Positions 58,468-64,000 of a stretch of DNA of 64,000 nt are shown here, in pieces. This DNA is from Gluconobacter vitians (GTDB lineage Bacteria > Pseudomonadota > Alphaproteobacteria > Acetobacterales > Acetobacteraceae). Positions within the stretch are counted from its first letter, which is position 1, and every line of letters starts with the position of its first letter. The DNA lies in assembly GCF_015244565.1 (NCBI RefSeq), contig NZ_JABCQG010000008.1, forward strand, positions 1 through 64,000. The letters are read 5' to 3'. The notes under the pieces were generated by a model. That model did not search any database. It was not told the origin of the DNA and worked only from the letters and a program-made list of their open reading frames with translations. Position numbers and translations under genes: made by a program.

Positions 58468-58587
58468 GGGGCAACCATCCGGGACATGGGGACCGCAGAC
58501 AGAACCGCGATCAGGTGGAACACTCTGGGCCCTGCAAATATCAGGGCCACGCCTGCCATGCCAGCACAGACGGCATTTCCAGAGGCT

Positions 58588-60027
58588 TTATCCCACCGCA
58601 GGACGCTGGCTGTCTGCCCCTGCAAGGCCCCGGTCCTTCATCAGACGCCGGATCGTATGGATCACCTGCGTCCCGGTAATCAGCCGCGAGCACTCGAACT
58701 GCCGGTCCGTCCCCTTATGGCGCGGGCACCAGAAGAAGTCCTTGTGATCGAACTGAAAGGCCGGATCGTTCCAGCAGGAATTGCAGGTGTGCCAGTTAAT
58801 GACCCGATAGGGCGTGGCGAACTCGTTATCCGGATGCGTAAACCCTGAAATCATCACGACCGGCGTACCCGCCGCATGCGCCAGCCAGGCCAGCCCGCTC
58901 GACAGACCAATGAAGAAGCTCGCATGTTTCAGCCAGCGTGCACGCTCCGTCAGCGGCCGGCTGCCGGTCTGATCCTCGGCGCCATGCGGAATGTGGTTAT
59001 AGACGTAGCCCGTCCCGTGATACGGCTTCTGGTCAATGCAGATGACGCGATATCCCGCCTTTTTCAGAAACGCGATCACGTCATGCCAGCCGCCGGGATT
59101 ATTCCAGTACTTGCACTGCGTACTGGCCTGCGTGGCAATCACGACATATGGCTCGGCAACGGGCGGCGTCTCACCGTCAGGAATGGTGATGCCCGGCGGT
59201 GTGTCATTCCAGGGATCAACGCCCAGAATATAGGCCGCCGTTCTGTGCAGACCGACATGCCGGAAGTCCGTCGGCTGGCGGGTATTATCCTTGTCCGTGA
59301 AAAACAGCCCGATATTGTAGGTCGCATAGAACCGGGCCGTAAAATCCGGGTCTGCTTTCATGCGGTCATGTCCGACAAGCGTCAGTTCCGGATTGGCACT
59401 GACCACAAGCGGCAGGATCGCCTCGGACACCGAACACGTCACTTTTGCACCGCTCTCCTGTGCCAGACGCCGGGCCGCCGGCAGCCAGGCCAGCGTATCG
59501 CCGAGCGTTCCAACCGGAAGCTGGACGAGAACCGGCTGCCCGGACAGTGCCAGGTCATGATGCACGACCAGTTCCGGCTCCGATCCCGGCTGCTCCAGCC
59601 AGACATCCACCGTGAACGGGACGAAGAATTTCTTGGTAGAGGAGACCATGCCGCCCTTCAGGCGCGCATCAAACAGCACATTCCCGGTCACATGGTCCGA
59701 AAGCCGCACATGCCACTGCGCTCCGGCCGGGATTTTTTCTCCTTCCAGTGACGGCAACATGACACGAGCGCCATCATTGAAGTCGAACCGGACACCCCGA
59801 GCGCCCTTGATGACCGGCTGAAGCGATGGCGCGTGATACGGCCCCTCAATGGCTTTGGACGATGAAGACGCCGAACCGTCATTACCGCCAATGCCGGAAT
59901 CCGTCACATCCGCCGTCTCCGGCACAGGCACGGCAGCCGTGCCACTTGTTTTACCATCCAGGGGAGCGACAAGCCCTTCCGGAACATCCAGTGCAACAGG
60001 GGACATAACAGGATCACTCGACATCAT
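58588..60027 (-). CDS. autotransporter-type O-heptosyltransferase (TibC/BAHT family)
   Basis: A 479-residue glycosyltransferase of the bacterial autotransporter heptosyltransferase family, which attaches heptose to Ser of repeat-containing adhesins in the cytoplasm before export. It has a Ser/Thr/Gly-rich N-terminal extension of about 60 residues, the N-lobe VQLPVGTLGDTLAWLPAARRL and the C-lobe FFIGLSSGLAWLAHAAGTPVVMISGFTHPDNEF. The family's iron-binding cysteines are C415, C418, C434 and C446. No autotransporter gene is adjacent; possible targets are the Hint/repeat protein at 45.6-48.6 kb or proteins outside the window. Confidence 0.85.
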   Translation of the reverse strand: MMSSDPVMSPVALDVPEGLVAPLDGKTSGTAAVPVPETADVTDSGIGGNDGSASSSSKAIEGPYHAPSLQPVIKGARGVRFDFNDGARVMLPSLEGEKIPAGAQWHVRLSDHVTGNVLFDARLKGGMVSSTKKFFVPFTVDVWLEQPGSEPELVVHHDLALSGQPVLVQLPVGTLGDTLAWLPAARRLAQESGAKVTCSVSEAILPLVVSANPELTLVGHDRMKADPDFTARFYATYNIGLFFTDKDNTRQPTDFRHVGLHRTAAYILGVDPWNDTPPGITIPDGETPPVAEPYVVIATQASTQCKYWNNPGGWHDVIAFLKKAGYRVICIDQKPYHGTGYVYNHIPHGAEDQTGSRPLTERARWLKHASFFIGLSSGLAWLAHAAGTPVVMISGFTHPDNEFATPYRVINWHTCNSCWNDPAFQFDHKDFFWCPRHKGTDRQFECSRLITGTQVIHTIRRLMKDRGLAGADSQRPAVG

Positions 60028-60177
60028 TGGCGGATACTCCGTGGCTCATACGGAAGAACACACACGCAGGCCGGCTCCCCCTGAAAATGTTGTAAGACAC
60101 CCGTCCCGGACTGCCAATCCGCAGGCATCCCCACAAACCTGCTCCCCCCGCCAGAATGCCTGCGATAAGGTAGCTTC

Positions 60178-61494
60178 ATGACCCAGACCAGAGCCATTCG
60201 CGGCCCCTACCTGACCTTCCATGCCGATCCGTTCACCGTCGATCCCATGGAGGCCCTCCATCACGAGCCCGACGGCCTGATCCTGATCGAAAACGGTCTC
60301 ATCACCGCTGCCGGCTCATGGGACAGTCTGCGCAACACCATCCCCGCCGGAACAGCCGTGGACCATTATCCCGACATGCTGATTTCCGCCGGCATGATCG
60401 ACACGCATGTCCACTACCCGCAGCTTCCGGTCATCGCGTCTTACGGCGAGCAGCTTCTGGAATGGCTGGAAAACTACGTCTTCCCCGCCGAAGCCCGCTA
60501 CGCCGACATCACCTATGCCCGCGCTGTCGCCCGGCAGTTCCTGAGCGAGCTCCTGCGCGTCGGCACCACCACGGCTGCCGTGTACTGCACCGTCCATCCC
60601 CAGTCCGTGGATGCTTTCTTTGAGGAATCCGAGCGCCTCAACACCTGCATGATCGCCGGCAAGGTCCTGATGGACCGCAATGCCCCCGAAAACCTGCGCG
60701 ACACCGCCCAGAGCGGCTATGACCAGTCCGCCGAACTCATCGCCCGCTGGCACAATCGCGGGCGGCAGCTTTATGCCGTCACCCCGCGCTTCGCCCCCAC
60801 CAGCACCCCCGAACAGCTCGATCTCGCAGGCGCCCTGCTCGCCACAAAACCCGACCTGTTCATGCAGACCCATCTGCTGGAAAACCGTTCCGAAATCGCC
60901 TGGGTCCGCGAGCTCTTCCCCGACCGCGCCTCCTATCTGGACGTGTACGACAAGGCCGGTCTTCTCCGCCCACGCGCGATCCTCGCCCATGCCGTCCATG
61001 CCGAAGAAGCCGATTTCCAGCGCTGCCATGACACCGGCTGCTCCATCGCGCACTGCCCCGGCTCGAACCAGTTCCTCGGCAGCGGCTCGTTCCCGCTCTT
61101 CAAGGCTCTCAATCCTGAACGCCGTGTCCATGTCGGGATCGGCAGCGATATCGGCGCCGGGCCTGCCCTGTCCCTGCTTCAGGTCCTGTCCGATGCCTAC
61201 AAGGTTGCTCAGGGGCTTCAGACGAAACTCCATCCCGCACAGGGACTCTGGCTCGCCACGGCTGGCGGTGCGCAGTCCCTCGGCCTCGAACACCGGATCG
61301 GCAGTATCAGGCCCGGTCTCTACGCCGATCTCTGTATTTTCGATCCTGCCGCCACACCTTTGGGCCGGATCCGCGCCCAAACTGCCGAAACCCTTGCCGA
61401 TCGCCTCTTCGCTCTCACCATGCTGGGCGACGACCGCAGCATTGCAGCGACCTATGTCGCCGGACAGCTCCTGCACAAACGAAACGCTGCCTGA
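60178..61494 (+). CDS. guaD: guanine deaminase
   Basis: A 438-residue amidohydrolase converting guanine to xanthine and ammonia. Zinc-binding and family motifs: ISAGMIDTHVHYPQLPVIASYGEQLLEWLENYVFP near the start, FMQTHLLENRSEI, LAHAVHAEEADF and GIGSDIGAGPALSLLQ with the late Asp. The end shows GSIRPGLYADLCIFDP, typical of GuaD. It acts in the cytoplasm. Downstream are a DUF3034 barrel gene and a nucleobase permease on the other strand, which together suggest purine salvage or catabolism. Confidence 0.92.
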   Translation: MTQTRAIRGPYLTFHADPFTVDPMEALHHEPDGLILIENGLITAAGSWDSLRNTIPAGTAVDHYPDMLISAGMIDTHVHYPQLPVIASYGEQLLEWLENYVFPAEARYADITYARAVARQFLSELLRVGTTTAAVYCTVHPQSVDAFFEESERLNTCMIAGKVLMDRNAPENLRDTAQSGYDQSAELIARWHNRGRQLYAVTPRFAPTSTPEQLDLAGALLATKPDLFMQTHLLENRSEIAWVRELFPDRASYLDVYDKAGLLRPRAILAHAVHAEEADFQRCHDTGCSIAHCPGSNQFLGSGSFPLFKALNPERRVHVGIGSDIGAGPALSLLQVLSDAYKVAQGLQTKLHPAQGLWLATAGGAQSLGLEHRIGSIRPGLYADLCIFDPAATPLGRIRAQTAETLADRLFALTMLGDDRSIAATYVAGQLLHKRNAA

Positions 61495-61518
61495 AGTTTC
61501 TGGAACACACCCAGACCC

Positions 61519-61545
61519 AAAAAAAGACACTCGGTGTCATTTTTA
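61519..61545 (+). terminator. short terminator after guaD
   Basis: AAAAAGACAC pairs with GTGTCATTTTT across TCG (short stem), followed by T-rich sequence. It is 25 bases past the guaD stop. Confidence 0.55.
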
Positions 61546-61549
61546 CTTT

Positions 61550-61601
61550 GACTCTGAAAAAATTTTGAACTCTAGGGTTACCTTAATTATTTTTCAGAGT
61601 C
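61550..61601. repeat. 12-base inverted repeat upstream of the DUF3034 gene
   Basis: GACTCTGAAAAA (61550-61561) and TTTTTCAGAGTC (61590-61601) are perfect complements around a 28-base AT-rich core. It could be a regulatory site, a transcript leader stem or the ends of a tiny insertion. Confidence 0.7.
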
Positions 61602-61683
61602 GCAGCGGTAATACTGGGAGCGGTATTTAATCTGCGAGAATATTCCGGCTCATCCTCGGGCTCGCGACTTAAAAGCAGGTACT

Positions 61684-62661
61684 ATGCACCGTTCTCTGTA
61701 TCCCGCGCAGTCTTTCCGTTCCCTGATGTCCCTGACAGCCGTCTTGTCCGTCGGTGTCTTTGTGACTGCAAGCCAGACCGCACATGCCGCCGACAGCGCA
61801 CCGCAGGTTACGCTTGGCAATGACGGAAACAGCAACGGGCAGTCCATGTTCCGCACCCTCTTTGACGGACAGCGCGCGCTGGGAACGAGCGGCCTGTCCT
61901 CGCTCGAAGGGGCCAGCGGCGGTGGCATCGCAAGCTGGGCTACCATCGGCGGCTATGGCTCCAACAAGAGTGCTGGCATGGCCCTGCACTACAGCTATGT
62001 GAACCTCACCAGCTACTGGGACCAGAATGTCGGCGCTTCGATGGGTTTCCTCGACCGCGTCGAGATCTCCTACACCCACAACTTCTTCCAGACCCGCGGC
62101 ACCGGCGCAAAACTTGGCATCGGCAATGGCTACCAGTTCGATCTCGACGTCGCGGGTGCGAAGGTTCGCCTTTTCGGTCATGTCGCGGACAATACCCTGA
62201 TCCCGCAGGTCGCCATCGGCGGCATGTACAAGCATGACAGTGATGGCAAGGTCATCCACGAAGTCGGCTCGATGCACACGGATGGTGGAGACGCCTATCT
62301 CGCCGTCACCAAGCTGTTCCCGAAAGTCGGCATCCTGATCGACACCACCGTCCGCTTCACCAAAGGGAACGAGTGGGGCATCCTCGGCTTCGGCGGTGAC
62401 AAGGACAACAACTATCATGCCCAGTTCGAAGGCTCACTCGGCTATTTGCCGTCCTTCATCCCCGGCCTGGTCGTCGGCGTCGAATACCGCACCAAGCCGC
62501 GCAATCAGCGCTTCACCGACGAAAGCAACTGGTTCGACGTTTACACCAGCTATTTCGTCAACAAGCACCTGAACGTGACGCTGGCCTATGTGTCTCTGGG
62601 TACGATCGCGACTTACAAGGATCAGACCGGCTTTTATTTTTCCGCCCAGACAGGATTCTGA
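61684..62661 (+). CDS. DUF3034 family outer-membrane beta-barrel protein
   Basis: A 325-residue protein with a signal peptide (SLMSLTAVLSVGVFVTASQTAHAAD) and the DUF3034-type block GLSSLEGASGGGIASWATIGGYG. Alternating short strands follow (YSYVNLTSYWDQNVGASMGFLDRVEISYTHNFF), ending in a terminal Phe (FYFSAQTGF), as in outer-membrane barrels. The function of the family is unknown. Here it lies next to guanine deaminase and a xanthine/uracil-type permease, so it may be an outer-membrane channel for purines. The upstream region has a 12-base inverted repeat. Confidence 0.75.
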   Translation: MHRSLYPAQSFRSLMSLTAVLSVGVFVTASQTAHAADSAPQVTLGNDGNSNGQSMFRTLFDGQRALGTSGLSSLEGASGGGIASWATIGGYGSNKSAGMALHYSYVNLTSYWDQNVGASMGFLDRVEISYTHNFFQTRGTGAKLGIGNGYQFDLDVAGAKVRLFGHVADNTLIPQVAIGGMYKHDSDGKVIHEVGSMHTDGGDAYLAVTKLFPKVGILIDTTVRFTKGNEWGILGFGGDKDNNYHAQFEGSLGYLPSFIPGLVVGVEYRTKPRNQRFTDESNWFDVYTSYFVNKHLNVTLAYVSLGTIATYKDQTGFYFSAQTGF

Positions 62662-62672
62662 CGTGACGTTCC

Positions 62673-62774
62673 GGGCTCTGCCCGGGCCCGGCAGGGATCT
62701 CAATCCCTGCAGCCTGATTTCATGAATTGGTTTCCAAAGGCCCCCGGCCTTTGGCGGGTTTCAGGGCAGAGCCC
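62673..62774. repeat. three-way (cloverleaf) inverted-repeat element, full copy
   Basis: The outer arms GGGCTCTGCCC (62673-62683) and GGGCAGAGCCC (62764-62774) are perfect complements. Inside are hairpins GCAGGGAT-CTCA-ATCCCTGC (62691-62710) and CCAAAGGCC-CCC-GGCCTTTGG (62734-62754). The left half matches the partial copy at 23194-23235 in opposite orientation. It lies between convergent DUF3034 and permease genes and is probably also a terminator. Confidence 0.8.
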
Positions 62775-62780
62775 TGAGCC

Positions 62781-64000
62781 TCACCCCTCCCGGATCCGCT
62801 CATCAATCAGCGCCTCACGCGGCACATCCGTCGCATACGCCGCCTCATGAATTGTCCGCTTCACGTTGAAAATCAGGTGCAGCAGGATCGCTGACAGGGA
62901 CCCAAGCGTAATCCCGCTGCCAAACACGATCTTCGCCCACATCGGAAACGTATCGGAGATATGCGGCTGGGCCGTCGCCAGCATGCTCAGCCCGATGCTG
63001 GTGCCAACGATAATCACATTGCTCTGCCGGTTAAAATCCACCCGCGACAGCGTCTGCACCCCCACCACGGCCACGGTCGCGAACATCGCCAGCGCTGCCC
63101 CACCCAGAACCGGCAGTGGCACTGCAGCGACCAGCGCGCCCAGACGCGGCAGGCAGCCAAGCATCATCATGATGACCGCCGCAGCCGCCACGACCCAGCG
63201 GCTCTTCACTCCCGTCATCCGCACCAGACCAACATTTTCGGCAAAGCACGTATAGGGAAAGGAGTTGAGCACGCCGCCCAGCATGGTTGCGATCCCATCG
63301 GCACGCAGCGTGCGGGCAATGTCTTCGGACGTGATCGGCTTGTCGACGATTTCGCCCGTCGCATAGACGTTGCCGATCGTCTCGATCATGGAAATTGTCA
63401 TGACGATCACCATCGACAGGATCGAGACCGGATGAAATGTCGGCATCCCGAAATAGAACGGATGCGTGATGGACAGAAGCGGCGCAGATGCCACATCCCC
63501 GAAATTCGCATCCCCCAGCATCCAGGCCACCAGCGTGCCCAGAACCAGTCCGATCAGCACGGCGATCGTGGCAATAAACCCGCGGAACAGCCGCTGGATC
63601 ACCAGAATGGAGGCCAGTGTCCCCAGCCCGTACCAGATGCTCCGGAGCGGAACATGGTCCTGCATCACGGACGGACTGGCACCCGAGACAATGTCATTCG
63701 CCGCCACTGGTAGCAGCGCCAGACCGATGATGAGAATGATCGACCCCGTCACGACCGGTGGGAAAAATCGCACCAGCCCAGCAAAATGCCGCGCCATCAG
63801 GAGCGTCACGAACCCCGCCACGATGACGGACCCGTAAATGGACAGCAGCCCCGGCGTCCCGCCCCCGACAGCAGAACCAATCGCAATCATCGGCCCCACG
63901 GCCGTGAACGTCACGCCCTGCAACAGCGGCAGCCGAACCCCGACCGGGCCGAACCCCACCGCCTGAAGCAGCGACGCAATCCCGCAGGTGAACAGATCCG
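62781..64000 (-). CDS. nucleobase:cation symporter-2 family permease (xanthine/uracil), 5' end cut by window
   Basis: At least 406 residues are visible and the N-terminus lies beyond 64000; the reading frame is open to the edge (DLFTCGIASLLQAVGFGPVG before the first Met). It has many hydrophobic segments and the NAT/NCS2 signature region SMIETIGNVYATGEIVDKPIT with the conserved acidic residue and GGVLNSFPYTCFAENVGLVRMTGV. The family takes up xanthine, urate or uracil with protons. Convergent with the guaD/DUF3034 group, it fits purine uptake, xanthine or urate being the likelier substrate. Confidence 0.88.
   Translation of the reverse strand, partial: DLFTCGIASLLQAVGFGPVGVRLPLLQGVTFTAVGPMIAIGSAVGGGTPGLLSIYGSVIVAGFVTLLMARHFAGLVRFFPPVVTGSIILIIGLALLPVAANDIVSGASPSVMQDHVPLRSIWYGLGTLASILVIQRLFRGFIATIAVLIGLVLGTLVAWMLGDANFGDVASAPLLSITHPFYFGMPTFHPVSILSMVIVMTISMIETIGNVYATGEIVDKPITSEDIARTLRADGIATMLGGVLNSFPYTCFAENVGLVRMTGVKSRWVVAAAAVIMMMLGCLPRLGALVAAVPLPVLGGAALAMFATVAVVGVQTLSRVDFNRQSNVIIVGTSIGLSMLATAQPHISDTFPMWAKIVFGSGITLGSLSAILLHLIFNVKRTIHEAAYATDVPREALIDERIREG

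Noticed and set aside
58443..58625. 60-codon minus-strand frame between the heptosyltransferase gene and trhO
   Set aside because: It overlaps both neighbours and has no convincing ribosome site; the hydrophobic stretch may be chance.

Overview
The window is about 60% GC and reads as chromosome of an acetic acid bacterium, most probably Gluconobacter (Alphaproteobacteria, Acetobacteraceae). The strongest markers are an sldBA pair for the membrane-bound PQQ polyol dehydrogenase, a short-chain dehydrogenase that I recognise as Gluconobacter NAD-xylitol dehydrogenase, a mannitol 2-dehydrogenase-type enzyme, and a levansucrase without a signal peptide. The genus call rests on recognising these proteins, not on any search.

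Layout. 1-9.6 kb: a possible IS remnant, a small monooxygenase, a Nudix gene divergent from dinB, an MFS transporter, a LOG-family protein, free-Met-sulfoxide reductase, mannitol dehydrogenase, then murA and dcd. 9.6-12 kb: a three-gene minus-strand operon (glycosyltransferase, 59-aa protein, EamA transporter). 12-16 kb: sldBA and a lipoprotein. 16-19.5 kb: dnaK-dnaJ with a heat-shock-type promoter. 19.5-24 kb: nsrR divergent from hmp with a near-perfect NsrR operator, azoR divergent from an HxlR regulator, dapB and xdh. 24-30.5 kb: metK-trmB, ETF-quinone oxidoreductase with etfBA, lepB, tRNA-Pro. 30.7-38.7 kb: levansucrase, hemH, a 43-aa membrane protein, a host-attachment family protein, asd-murQ, a 2OG oxygenase, an esterase. 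38.8-45.4 kb: a solitary sucA, tRNA-Lys, arfB and a TonB-dependent receptor. 45.5-53.1 kb: a large tandem-repeat protein with a C-terminal Hint domain, gyrA, coaD, a cyclophilin and a small lipoprotein. 53.2-58.5 kb: ssb divergent from uvrA, a CPBP-type membrane protein and trhO. 58.6-64 kb: a heptosyltransferase of the autotransporter-modifying type, then a purine group (guaD, a DUF3034 barrel, a nucleobase permease cut by the window edge).

How it fits together. Polyols are oxidised in the periplasm by SldBA and in the cytoplasm by the xylitol and mannitol enzymes. Sucrose is handled by levansucrase. NsrR/Hmp deals with nitric oxide, and DnaKJ, Dcd, DinB, UvrA and SSB serve stress and DNA upkeep. 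The guaD region looks like purine salvage.

The least explained items are the Hint/repeat protein (45570-48599), with an orphan O-heptosyltransferase 10 kb away that might modify it; two families of three-way (cloverleaf) inverted-repeat elements (7561-7648; 62673-62774 with a partial relative at 23194-23235); a trmB reading frame that has no ATG/GTG/TTG start and follows the metK stop in frame; and several small membrane or lipoprotein genes below 60 residues. No CRISPR array, prophage or complete insertion sequence was seen.
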